Positions 21,873 through 31,018 of a DNA stretch of 64,000 bases are shown in pieces. The position numbers and the translations under genes are program-made. The notes beneath the pieces were generated by a model. That model was not told the DNA's origin, made no database searches, and worked only from the letters and a program-made list of their open reading frames with translations. Origin of the DNA: Saliniramus fredricksonii (GTDB lineage Bacteria; Pseudomonadota; Alphaproteobacteria; Rhizobiales; Beijerinckiaceae); NCBI RefSeq assembly GCF_900094735.1, contig NZ_FMBM01000002.1, forward strand, positions 2,153,501 to 2,217,500, given 5' to 3'. The stretch's first letter is position 1. The number at the start of each line of letters is the position of its first letter.

Positions 21873-23381
21873 TCACCACGCGGTCAGGGCCCGCAGGGTC
21901 GGTGTCTTCTTGAAGGCGTGATCTTCCATGCGACCGAGCAGGCGGTCGAGCAGGGCGACCGCCTCGCCGATTGCCGGCCCCTTGTTGAGCATGACGCATT
22001 CGGCGCGCGCGGCCATCGCCGCATCGGTCATCTCGCCGCGCGAGGGCACACCGTCCTTGACGAGCCCTTCGAGGACCTGTGTCGCCCAGATCACGGGAAC
22101 GCCGGCGGCTTCGCAGATCCACAGGATCTCTTCCTGCATTTCCGCCATGCGCTCGAAACCGAGCTCCGCCGCGAGATCGCCGCGCGCGATCATCACGCCG
22201 AAAGGCCCGCGCGGCATGGCGCGGGCGATCAGATCCGGCAGATTTTTCACCGCATCGGGCCGCTCGATCTTGGCCACGAGACCCAGCGGTGCATCCGCGC
22301 GGGGATAGCGGGCGAGCGCGGCATCGAGCAGATCGATGTCTTCCGGGCGGCTGACGAAGGAATAGCCGACCATGTCGGCACAGGCGATGACGGTGGCGAT
22401 ATCCGCCTCGTCCTTGGCGGTGAGCGGCGCCAGCCCGAGGCTGGTATCGGGGCAGTTGAGGCCCTTTTCCGGCTTGATCCGGCTGCCTTTCGGCCTGGCC
22501 CGGACGACCCGGATGACCGCTTCGCCGTCTTCGGCATGCTCCACGATCCCGCCGATCTTGCCATCATCGTAGGAGACCCGGTCGCCAACACGCAGCCGCG
22601 TGACGATTTCCGGCGCGCTGACCCCGGCGGCGACGGCGATGCCATCGCCGGTATGGGGCGCGCCATGCGCCACCAGCCGGAAACGCGCGCCCGGGAACAG
22701 GCGGGCATCGGCCGGATCGCAAATAACCGCCTCCGTACGCAGTTTCGGCCCGGCAATATCCATCAGAACCTGCAGGTCCCGCCCCACCGCAAGACCCGCC
22801 TTGCGCACGTTCCCGACCATGGCGCGCCAGCCTTGCGCATCATCATGAGCGCAGTTGATGCGCGCAACATCCATACCGGCGCGCGCCAGCGCCATGACGA
22901 GATCGGCATCCTGCGCGGCCTGGCTCGGCAAGGTCACCATGATCCGGTTGCGACGATGCGGCCGCGGCGCGCCGAACAGGGTATCGGTCGCCTGATTGAG
23001 GCGCATTTCCCCGGCAAAGAAGCTCTGCTCGTCCGGAGCTGCCGTCAGGCAGGTCTTGCCGGCCAGGGCGTGCAGGGCAGCGATCACGGCATCGAGCGTC
23101 GGCATGACCCGGCTCTCGGCACGGCCGAGCGACGACAATCCCAGCCGCATCAACCGCCGTTGCAGCGGGCGGATATCGTGGTGGCGCAGGACCAGATAAT
23201 GCGCGAGATTGGTCAAGGCGGGATGCGCACCGCCCGCACGGGCTTCGAAGCGGGCCAGGAGTGGCGCGGCATCATGCAGGATCGTTGCGCGCAACTGTTC
23301 GAGCTCGGCCAGCAGCGCCGCAGCCTCCGGGGATCTCACCGGCATCGCATCATCGGCCCCCGGCATCACTGGCTTGTCCAT
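21873..23381 (-). CDS. Atypical pyruvate kinase-like protein
   Basis: A 502-residue protein. Residues from about 165 onward form a pyruvate kinase barrel: MDVARINCAHDD (standard enzymes: RLNFSHG), VLMDIAGPKLRTE, a B domain with YDDGKI, ERPDAVKNL after VAKI, MIARGDLAAELGFE and VIWATQVLEGLV...PSRGEMTDAA...VMLNKG. The chain ends just after the barrel, so the C-terminal allosteric domain of ordinary pyruvate kinases is missing, while an extra helical N-terminal region of about 160 residues is present. The RINCAH variation changes the usual Ser/Phe pair. The ATG at 23381 is preceded by AAGGGA. Such proteins are annotated as pyruvate kinase in rhizobia, but catalysis is unproven here. Minus strand, convergent with the isomerase gene. 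Confidence 0.8.
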   Translation of the reverse strand: MDKPVMPGADDAMPVRSPEAAALLAELEQLRATILHDAAPLLARFEARAGGAHPALTNLAHYLVLRHHDIRPLQRRLMRLGLSSLGRAESRVMPTLDAVIAALHALAGKTCLTAAPDEQSFFAGEMRLNQATDTLFGAPRPHRRNRIMVTLPSQAAQDADLVMALARAGMDVARINCAHDDAQGWRAMVGNVRKAGLAVGRDLQVLMDIAGPKLRTEAVICDPADARLFPGARFRLVAHGAPHTGDGIAVAAGVSAPEIVTRLRVGDRVSYDDGKIGGIVEHAEDGEAVIRVVRARPKGSRIKPEKGLNCPDTSLGLAPLTAKDEADIATVIACADMVGYSFVSRPEDIDLLDAALARYPRADAPLGLVAKIERPDAVKNLPDLIARAMPRGPFGVMIARGDLAAELGFERMAEMQEEILWICEAAGVPVIWATQVLEGLVKDGVPSRGEMTDAAMAARAECVMLNKGPAIGEAVALLDRLLGRMEDHAFKKTPTLRALTAW

Positions 23382-23507
23382 CCCGACTTTCCCTTGACGA
23401 AATTCCCGGCGAGCAAAACGCTGTTTCATGAAGCTTTCACGACAATGCGCCCATGTCCTGTCGCGGATGGGGTTTTTCCGAATCGGAAACGACGAAAGAG
23501 GCGGTTC

Positions 23508-24338
23508 ATGATCATCGTGCAACTGAGTGATCTGCATCTGCGCGCGGACGGCTGCTATCCCCGGCACGATCCCGGCGACACGCTGGCAACGGCTATCGCG
23601 GTGATCAACCGCATGCGCCCCCGCCCGGATGCCGTACTCTTCACCGGCGACATGCTCGATCGCAGCACCCGCGATTACGGTCTTGTGCGCCCGATGCTCG
23701 ACAGGCTCGACGTGCCGCTTCTGCCGCTGCCGGGCAATCATGATGACTTGGAGGCGTTTTGTGCCGCCTTTGCGGATCGTCGCGCCTGCGCGCCGGGCAA
23801 GGCGGATCTTGCACATGCCTGCTCCGACGGGCTCGTCATCGGCCTCGACAGCAACGGACCGGACGGCGGCGCCGCCATCGAGGCCGCGCAATGCGAATGG
23901 CTCGAAGCCGTTCTGCGCGACAGCGCCGGCCCGGTCCTGATCGGCCTGCACCATCCGCCCTTCAGGACCGGGATGCCGCGTTACGACGATGCACCCTTCC
24001 CCGGTGCGGATGCCGTGATGCGGCTGCTTGCAAGGCATGCCGCGCGGGTGCGTCTGGTGGCGGGCCACACGCATCGGTCGGTCCAGGGTGTCGTCAATGG
24101 CATCGCGGTGAGCACGGCCCCGCCTCTGGGCTATACACTGGCTCTGGCGCTCGTGCCCGATGCCCCCCACGCCCATACGCCCGAAGCACCTGCCATGCAG
24201 ATCCATCACCTCGATGGGCATGGTGCCGTGACGCATACGCTCGCCCTCGCCCCGCGTGACCCTGTCGAGCGCATGACGCGACCGGATGAGGTGAGCGACC
24301 TTGACGCAAAGGCACGCGCGCGGATCATCGCACCCTGA
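23508..24338 (+). CDS. Metallophosphoesterase (CpdA/GpdQ-like)
   Basis: A 276-residue cytoplasmic phosphodiesterase of the calcineurin-like superfamily. Metal ligands are all visible: D8 and H10 in QLSDLHL, GD in FTGDMLD (about residue 48), GNHDD (76-80), a His pair in IGLHHPP and H-x-H in VAGHTHRS. The order and the 270-residue size match class III cyclic-nucleotide phosphodiesterases and glycerophosphodiesterase GpdQ. Given the Ugp-like importers next to it, hydrolysis of glycerophosphodiesters is a plausible role, but cAMP hydrolysis is equally compatible with sequence alone. The start (23508) follows AGAGGCGG. It is divergent from the pyruvate kinase-like gene and ends 6 bp before the convergent permease gene. 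Confidence 0.85.
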   Translation: MIIVQLSDLHLRADGCYPRHDPGDTLATAIAVINRMRPRPDAVLFTGDMLDRSTRDYGLVRPMLDRLDVPLLPLPGNHDDLEAFCAAFADRRACAPGKADLAHACSDGLVIGLDSNGPDGGAAIEAAQCEWLEAVLRDSAGPVLIGLHHPPFRTGMPRYDDAPFPGADAVMRLLARHAARVRLVAGHTHRSVQGVVNGIAVSTAPPLGYTLALALVPDAPHAHTPEAPAMQIHHLDGHGAVTHTLALAPRDPVERMTRPDEVSDLDAKARARIIAP

Positions 24339-24344
24339 CCGGCA

Positions 24345-26018
24345 TCAGCCGGTAAAGGCGTTGCCGCCCCGGCGCGCCAGCCAGAGGTTGACAGCGAGCA
24401 GGATTCCCGAGGTGATCGTGATGGCGATCACGCTCATCGCCATGCCGGTCTGAACAGAGCCCTGCTCGAATTGCGCAAAGACGAAGGTCCCCACCGTGCG
24501 CATGCCGGCCGGCGCCAGCATGATCGAGGCGACGAGTTCACGTGACGCGATGGCGAAGACCAGCATCATCGCCGCGATCAGTGAAGGAGCCATGAGTGGC
24601 AGGGTGATATGGCGCATGGCCCGCCCCCGGCTGGCGCCCGCCACACGCGCTGCATCATCGAGCGAACCGCTGATCTGACGCAGCCGGGCCACGGCATAAC
24701 GTATCGGATAGGGCAGCAGAATGCCGATATAGGCCACGAGCAGGATCGCCGCCGTGCCATAGAGCGTGATCGGCAGGAACGGGCTGTTCCAGGCCAGAAT
24801 TACGCCGACGGCCAGCACGATCGCCGGGATCGCATTGGGCAGGACCGACAGGCCGTCCATCACGGCCCGCCCGCGCCCCGTCCCGCGCACCACGATATAG
24901 GCCACAATGCCGCCGATCGCCGCTGTGGCGAGCGCCGTCAGCAGCGCGAGCCAGCCGCTCGTCATCAGAGCCTGCGCGGCACGGGAACCCGGCGCGACGA
25001 GCGGGGTGTAGTGGCGCAGGTCGAGATTGCTCCAGCTGAGCCCGCCGGAAATCGTTCCCAGAAGCGACGTCACGCTGATCGCCGCGAGCGGGATCACCAC
25101 GCCGATCAACGCCACCAGCCAGAACAGGCCCAGAACCGGCCAGCGCCATGTGCCGAGCCGCGCCTTCTCGATATCGGCGGGCTTGCCGCCCTGGCTGATA
25201 TAGGAGCGGCGCGTGGCGATCCAGTTCTGCAGGATGAAGGCCGCGAGCACCAGCGCCATCAGCATCACCGAGCCGAGGGCCGCCCCCGACAGATCGATCG
25301 GCCAGTCGGAAAGGCGGGTGTAGATACCCGTCACCAGCACTTCGAAACCCGTGCGCGCGGCGAGCGCCGCCGGGGTGCCGAATTCCTCGATCGACATGGC
25401 GAAGACGATCAGCAGGCTCGCTGCGATCGCCGGGATGCTCAGCGGCAGGGTGATGATGAAGAAAGCCCGCCAGGGCCCGGCTCCATGCACCCGCGCCGCA
25501 GCGGCAAAGCGTCCACCGACGGCTTCGAAGGCGCGTGAAACGGCGAAATACACAAGCGGAAACAGATTGAGCGTCATCACGAAGGCGACACCGACGAAGC
25601 TGAAGAGGAAGCCGCCGAGATCGATGCCCGTCAGCTGTTCCAGATAGCCGCGCGGCTGCAGCGTCATCATCCAGGCGATCGCCGCGATGAAGGGCGGGAT
25701 CAGGAACGGCACGAGGAAGATGACATCCCAGATGCGTGCGCCGGGAACGTCATAGAGCCCGCGCAGGATGCCGATCGGCAGGCCGAAGATCAGGCAGCCG
25801 ATGATGACCACGAAGGCGAGCATGAGCGTATTGCGCGCCTGGGTCAGCAGCCGCTCGTTCTCGGTGATCAGGGCGAGCTTGGAAAACGGCCCCGCAAAGG
25901 AGCCGCGCGCGAATTCGGGGAAAATCGCCTGCAGCAGAATGAACAGAACCGGCAGACCGACCAGCACGATCAGCGCCAGCGCCGCCGCTGCCGTGAGGAA
26001 GGATGCGGGTTTCGGCAT
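24345..26018 (-). CDS. ABC transporter permease with two channel domains (FbpB/AfuB type)
   Basis: A 557-residue inner-membrane protein with about twelve helices: two fused binding-protein-dependent permease modules. EAA-type loops are visible in each half, AAAARVHGAGPWRAFFIITLPLS and DDAARVAGASRGRAMRHITLPLM. This fused layout is that of ferric-iron (FbpB), hexose-phosphate (AfuB) and 2-aminoethylphosphonate (PhnU-like) importers. Last gene of the minus-strand operon ATPase-binding protein-permease. It is preceded by an intra-operon stem-loop. Confidence 0.88.
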   Translation of the reverse strand: MPKPASFLTAAAALALIVLVGLPVLFILLQAIFPEFARGSFAGPFSKLALITENERLLTQARNTLMLAFVVIIGCLIFGLPIGILRGLYDVPGARIWDVIFLVPFLIPPFIAAIAWMMTLQPRGYLEQLTGIDLGGFLFSFVGVAFVMTLNLFPLVYFAVSRAFEAVGGRFAAAARVHGAGPWRAFFIITLPLSIPAIAASLLIVFAMSIEEFGTPAALAARTGFEVLVTGIYTRLSDWPIDLSGAALGSVMLMALVLAAFILQNWIATRRSYISQGGKPADIEKARLGTWRWPVLGLFWLVALIGVVIPLAAISVTSLLGTISGGLSWSNLDLRHYTPLVAPGSRAAQALMTSGWLALLTALATAAIGGIVAYIVVRGTGRGRAVMDGLSVLPNAIPAIVLAVGVILAWNSPFLPITLYGTAAILLVAYIGILLPYPIRYAVARLRQISGSLDDAARVAGASRGRAMRHITLPLMAPSLIAAMMLVFAIASRELVASIMLAPAGMRTVGTFVFAQFEQGSVQTGMAMSVIAITITSGILLAVNLWLARRGGNAFTG

Positions 26019-26045
26019 GCCGTTTATCTGCCATCAAAAGAGAAA

Positions 26046-26072
26046 GGTCCCCGGCAGGGCATGCCGGGGACC
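26046..26072 (-). terminator. Intra-operon stem-loop
   Basis: Perfect 11-bp arms GGTCCCCGGCA (26046-26056) and TGCCGGGGACC (26062-26072) with a 5-base loop between the binding-protein stop and the permease start. Probably attenuates the permease or stabilises the upstream message. Confidence 0.7.
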
Positions 26073-26093
26073 GGGAAGCGGGAACGAGAACGA

Positions 26094-27071
26094 TCAGCGC
26101 GCCATCACGGTTTCGTTGAAGCGCGCGATCATCTCGTCGCGCCGTGCAGAGACGGCATCGGCATCGACGTCAATGATGGTCAGGTCATTGATACCCGGAC
26201 GACGGCCCTCGACATCCGTCCGCGCCGGCATCAGGAAGGTCTCGGCAACGAGCGCCTGCCCCGCATCGGAAAGCACGAAATCGACGAAGGCCTTTGCCTC
26301 ATCCGGATTCTGCGCCGATTCGAGGATCATGATCGGACGCGGGGCGATCACGGTGCCGCTCTCCGGCGAGATCACCTCGATGGTCTCGCCGCTCGCGGCA
26401 CGTCCATAGCTGATGTAATCGACGGCGCCGAAGACGACGGCCTTGGCGCCCTGCAGGACCGGATTGAGCGCCGCCGCGTTCGGACCGGGCACGATCATGC
26501 CGTTTTCGGCGAGATCTCCCAGCAAAGTCCAGGCTTCTTCGCCCATCGCGGCTTCGAGCCCGGCGACGAGATCGAAAGCCGAGCCGGATTGCGACGGATC
26601 GGGCATGGTGACGAGATCGCGATAGGCCTCGTCCGCGAGATCAGCCCATTCGTTCGGTCGCGGTGTGCCGCTCTGCGTATTCCAGGCGATCGCCAGAGCC
26701 GAGACACCCTGCGCCACGTAATGGCTGTCCTTCAGGAAATCGGGAACCATTTCGGCATTGGGCGAGACATATTCCATCAGGAGGCCGCGCTCGTGCATGT
26801 CCTGCGCCGAACCCCAGCTCGCCGAGACCACGACATCCGCCTGCGGATTGGCTTCCTCCGCCTCGAGACGGGCCATCACCTGCCCGGTCGTGGCCTGGAA
26901 TACGTTGACGGCAATACCGGTTTCGGCGGTGAAGGCTTCAGCCAGCGCATCGGCGAGACCACCGGGGCCGGCGGTGTAGAAGGTCAGTGTATCGGCCTGA
27001 ACCGTCTGCGCCGCAAAGCCGAGCGTTGCGGCAAGGCTGACTGAGGCGGCGAGCATGAATCTGCGGATCAT
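26094..27071 (-). CDS. Periplasmic solute-binding protein (Fe3+/phosphonate/sugar-phosphate type)
   Basis: A 325-residue binding protein of the FbpA/AfuA/PhnS group. Signal peptide to about residue 26 (TVQA-DTL). The core begins LTFYTAGPGGLADALAEAF; TTGQVMARLEAE and ADVVVSASW are in the positions where FbpA has its GTGxLxxRI and DVFF segments. The paired tyrosines of a classic FbpA ferric site are not obvious, so iron is not assured. The ATG at 27071 has AAAGGAAA upstream. It is the middle gene of the operon. The surroundings favour a phosphorus compound; that is inference. Confidence 0.8.
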   Translation of the reverse strand: MIRRFMLAASVSLAATLGFAAQTVQADTLTFYTAGPGGLADALAEAFTAETGIAVNVFQATTGQVMARLEAEEANPQADVVVSASWGSAQDMHERGLLMEYVSPNAEMVPDFLKDSHYVAQGVSALAIAWNTQSGTPRPNEWADLADEAYRDLVTMPDPSQSGSAFDLVAGLEAAMGEEAWTLLGDLAENGMIVPGPNAAALNPVLQGAKAVVFGAVDYISYGRAASGETIEVISPESGTVIAPRPIMILESAQNPDEAKAFVDFVLSDAGQALVAETFLMPARTDVEGRRPGINDLTIIDVDADAVSARRDEMIARFNETVMAR

Positions 27072-27099
27072 GGGAGGTTTCCTTTTGTGAGTGGTTGGT

Positions 27100-28185
27100 T
27101 CACGCATGCGCAAACAGACGCAGGCGCGTGGCGTTCAGAGCGAGACTGATCATCTCACCCTGAGCGACCGGACTATCGGAAGGGCAGACGAGGCTGCGAT
27201 CGCCCTCGCCGAAATCGAGATGCAGCAGGTAGCGATCGCCCTGAAACTGGCAGCGTGCCACGCGCGCCTTGAGCGGCCCGTGATCGGACCTGGCAATCGC
27301 CGTGCGCGGGATCAGCAACCGGGCCGGCCCGTCCGCATGGTCTTCGCCCGGCGCGGTGACGCGCACCATCCGCCCGTGACAGCGGAATTCGCGGGCGCGG
27401 ATTTCGCCGTCGATCAGCGCGCCGATATTGAGAAACTGTGCGACCTCGGGCGTCGCCGGATCCGAAAACAACGCCTCCGGCGTCGCGATCTGGGCAATCT
27501 CGCCACCCAGCATCACGGCCACACGATTGGCGATGGTGAAGGCTTCCGCCTGATCATGGGTGACGTAGACCGCCGACAGGTTCAACTCGCGCAGCAACGT
27601 ACCCATTTCCAGCGCAAGGCTCTCGCGCAACTCGCGATCCAGATTCGACAAAGGCTCGTCGAACAGAACGAGGGGTGGCTCGGCGACGATCGCGCGTGCG
27701 AGCGCCACACGCTGCTGCTGCCCGCCCGAAAGCGTACCCGGAAAGCGCTCTGCCATATCGGCGAGCCCGACCCGTGCGAGCGCGTCATGCGCACGTTTGT
27801 TACGCTCGGCCTTGGGGAGGCCGCGCATGCGCAGGGGGAAAGCCACATTGGCGAGCGTGTTCAGATGCGGCCAGAGGGCATAATCCTGAAACACCATGCC
27901 TATGCCGCGCGCCTCCGGCGCAAGCGCATGATGCGCACCATCCGCGACGAGCTGACCCGCGATACGCATCCGCCCCGCAGACGGTGCGAGCAGTCCGGCA
28001 GCGATGCGCAGGAGCGTGGTCTTGCCACAGCCTGACGGGCCGAGCAAAGCCACGACTTCGCCCGGTGCGATGCGCAGATCGATGCCCTTGAGGATCGGCG
28101 TCGTCGCGAAGGTCTTGCCGATTCCGATCGCTTCGAGGGCCGGCTCCCCACGTCCGGAATGCGTTTCGCCGGTTTTCATATCCAT
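27100..28185 (-). CDS. ABC transporter ATP-binding protein (FbpC/PotA type)
   Basis: A 361-residue cytoplasmic ATPase with GPSGCGKTT, the signature [30 protein letters not shown] and YVTHDQAEAFTIANR, then a TOBE domain. It opens the minus-strand operon, and the binding-protein gene starts 28 bp after its stop. AGGTGA lies five bases before the ATG at 28185; a second ATG two codons on is also possible. Upstream, at 28237-28254, lies a weak 7-4-7 repeat resembling a Pho box on this strand. Confidence 0.9.
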   Translation of the reverse strand: MDMKTGETHSGRGEPALEAIGIGKTFATTPILKGIDLRIAPGEVVALLGPSGCGKTTLLRIAAGLLAPSAGRMRIAGQLVADGAHHALAPEARGIGMVFQDYALWPHLNTLANVAFPLRMRGLPKAERNKRAHDALARVGLADMAERFPGTLSGGQQQRVALARAIVAEPPLVLFDEPLSNLDRELRESLALEMGTLLRELNLSAVYVTHDQAEAFTIANRVAVMLGGEIAQIATPEALFSDPATPEVAQFLNIGALIDGEIRAREFRCHGRMVRVTAPGEDHADGPARLLIPRTAIARSDHGPLKARVARCQFQGDRYLLHLDFGEGDRSLVCPSDSPVAQGEMISLALNATRLRLFAHA

Positions 28186-28239
28186 AACCGCTCACCTGCA
28201 CAGCCTATCCAGCGCCCGGCTAACTATCCGGATTTTGCT

Positions 28240-29352
28240 ACAAGCATATGACATGACGAAGCGTCACGTGCGCCGTCGGCGCGTCTGGACCCGGCGCGTC
28301 GCCGGGCGCACGGGTCGACGCACGGGAAAGAGCCATGGCGATGGCAGCACGCCTCTTGTCGCGATCGAAGCGCAGCACGTCCCGCATCACATCGCTCGAT
28401 ACACCCACAGCGGCAATATCGAAGGTCGCGATGCCGCGCCATGGCAGATGCCGCTGCGACACCCGGCACACCGCCAAAGCTAGCGCAGCGCGGCGCGTGA
28501 GCGTATCCCAACACAGATCGCGCGCGCGGCTCACGCCCGTAAGCAGGGATGGCAGGGCAGAACCGCCCGCCGATAGTGAAGGCGACGACGCGGGCATTCC
28601 ACAATCGGCAACTGACAGGGCAGACGCGCAAACGCCGACCCGGGAGGGCGGCCCAGGCAGGTGCATCCCCTGATGGTCTGGCTTCTCAATGAGGCGGGTG
28701 ATCGTGGAGGCACTCGAAATGACCGGCATGCGAAGTCGGCTCACCGTCGAGGACGGTGCAATCGGTGAAGCGGGTGTGAGCCCTCGCGTATTCTTCCGGG
28801 CCAGCGCGCCGCATGACCAGTTGCTGCCACGGGCAAGTGCAGCCGGCCATCACGGAGGAGCAGGAAGGAAGCGGCGGGGCTGCGTGAGGGGCTACCCTGA
28901 AAGTCATCCCCTTCTTTGGTGCTTGGGCCTTCCGGGGCAGGCGGATAACGGGGCTGGAAGCTGGTCCGCGCCCTTTGGACTTCAGGACGCTGGGTACTGC
29001 CACGCTGGCAGGATCGCTGGCGGCAATGGATGCGGTGACCATGCGAGCCCGCGTGGCGGAACTGGGCACGGTCCTCGCGAAGGCTTGCGGAGCCAAGAGT
29101 GCAGTAAAAATTCATCGCACAACTGGATGGACAGGTACTGTGTCGGAAAATGCAGGAAGGGGTGATGTCACCGCACTTCGGGTTTGGGGCCGGCAAGAGA
29201 CCGGCGGCGCTGGACGAAACAGCGAGCAAGCCACCGTTAACGATCAGCTTGCTCAGGCCCGCCGCTGACGCGATCGCCGAACGGGAAGTGAATCGCGCAC
29301 GTGCGAACAGAGGCCGGTTCCGGAACAGATCTGCGCCCCCCCACCCGGCGGC
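28240..29352. other. Non-coding or decayed stretch before the insertion-sequence cluster
   Basis: About 1.1 kb without a gene I can recognise. Open frames exist on both strands but their products are low-complexity, rich in Arg, Ala, Pro and Cys, and match no family I know. The first ~70 bp must carry the promoter of the ATPase operon. The rest probably is old mobile-element or gene debris, because it borders the IS pile directly. Confidence 0.4.
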
Positions 29353-30036
29353 GAGCTATACGCGAATCTGGGTGACGCAGTTTGAGGAGGTGGCGTATCG
29401 TGGCGGGTGCTGAAGCCTGCCAGAACTTCCAAAAGGAACGATACGCCTATGAAAGATGATATCACGATTACCCCGCTGTACCAGCCCGGATCTGTTGCGG
29501 ATCCTCTGACAGAAATTGCCCGTGACGGCGCCCGCAGGATGCTTGCGGCGGCACTTCGGGCCGAAGCCGATACCTTTGTGGAGCAATATGCCGAGGAGGC
29601 TTTGCCGGATGGCCGGCAACGGATCGTCCGGCATGGTTATGGGCCACAGCGCAGCATTCAGACCGGCATCGGTCCGCTCGACGTGCGCCGCCCGAAAGTC
29701 CGCGACCGGGCCACCGATATGCCTGCGGAGAAGAAGGTCCGCTTCACCTCAAGCATCCTGCCGAAATGGGCCCGGCGGTCGAAAAGCCTCGATGCCCTGC
29801 TGCCGGTGCTCTATCTGCGCGGGATCTCCACCGGCGATTTCCAGGAAGCGCTGTCAGCGTTGCTCGGGGTAGATGCACCGAACCTGTCGCCTGGTGTCAT
29901 CTCCCGTCTGACGGGCGATTGGCAGCAGGAATACGATCGCTGGCAGGGCCGTGATCTCTCGGCCCGGCGGTATGTCTATATCTGGGCCGACGGTGTCTAT
30001 CTGCAGGCCCGCATGGAACCGCAGGCCGAGTGCATA
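29353..30036 (+). mobile_element. IS256-family element, left 684 bp only (copy 1)
   Basis: Starts with GAGCTATACGCGAATCTGGG, the same left end as the second copy at 30037, and matches 30037-30720 over its whole 684 bp with one difference (T at 29724, C at 30408; silent Pro codon). It stops exactly where the second copy's left end begins. Confidence 0.9.
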
Positions 30037-30069
30037 GAGCTATACGCGAATCTGGGTGACGCAGTTTGA
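29449..30069 (+). pseudogene. Truncated IS256-family transposase (copy 1)
   Basis: The first 196 codons of a mutator/IS256-type transposase, beginning MKDDITITPLYQPGSVADPL; the frame then runs into the left end of the next copy and stops after 11 foreign residues. The first catalytic Asp (YIWADGVYLQ) is present, but the rest of the DDE core is missing, so the product cannot transpose. Confidence 0.9.
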
Positions 30070-31018
30070 GGAGGTGGCGTATCGTGGCGGGTGCTGAAGC
30101 CTGCCAGAACTTCCAAAAGGAACGATACGCCTATGAAAGATGATATCACGATTACCCCGCTGTACCAGCCCGGATCTGTTGCGGATCCTCTGACAGAAAT
30201 TGCCCGTGACGGCGCCCGCAGGATGCTTGCGGCGGCACTTCGGGCCGAAGCCGATACCTTTGTGGAGCAATATGCCGAGGAGGCTTTGCCGGATGGCCGG
30301 CAACGGATCGTCCGGCATGGTTATGGGCCACAGCGCAGCATTCAGACCGGCATCGGTCCGCTCGACGTGCGCCGCCCGAAAGTCCGCGACCGGGCCACCG
30401 ATATGCCCGCGGAGAAGAAGGTCCGCTTCACCTCAAGCATCCTGCCGAAATGGGCCCGGCGGTCGAAAAGCCTCGATGCCCTGCTGCCGGTGCTCTATCT
30501 GCGCGGGATCTCCACCGGCGATTTCCAGGAAGCGCTGTCAGCGTTGCTCGGGGTAGATGCACCGAACCTGTCGCCTGGTGTCATCTCCCGTCTGACGGGC
30601 GATTGGCAGCAGGAATACGATCGCTGGCAGGGCCGTGATCTCTCGGCCCGGCGGTATGTCTATATCTGGGCCGACGGTGTCTATCTGCAGGCCCGCATGG
30701 AACCGCAGGCCGAGTGCATACTGGTCATTCTCGGCGCCACGCCGGAGGGGAAGAAGGAGCTCGTCGGCTTCCAGGTCGGCATGCGCGAGAGCGCGCAGAG
30801 CTGGCGCGAACTGTTGGTCGACATCAAGGCCCGCGGCCTCAAGGTGCCGCCCGAGATCGCCGTGGGCGATGGCGGCATGGGGTTCTGGAAGGCCCTCGAC
30901 GAGGTCTTCCCGGGAACGCATCATCAGCGCTGTTGATGGATTGGATGCCCCCTCCCAACGGCATCGCAATGTGCCAACGTGGTGATCTGCAGGTCATTCA
31001 CGAGAGGAGGAAGCATCC

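Noticed and set aside
23421..23438. Possible Pho box before the metallophosphoesterase gene (CTGTTTC-ATGA-AGCTTTC)
   Set aside because: 11-bp period is present, but the repeats fit the consensus poorly and no -10 hexamer follows at the 7-base spacing seen in the other three.
21918..23507. Long upstream extension of the metallophosphoesterase frame
   Set aside because: Antisense to the pyruvate kinase-like gene; family homology starts at the ATG at 23508 with its own RBS.
24345..28185. Assignment as a certain ferric-iron transporter
   Set aside because: Paired iron-ligand tyrosines are not evident in the binding protein, and phosphonate or sugar-phosphate importers share the same layout.
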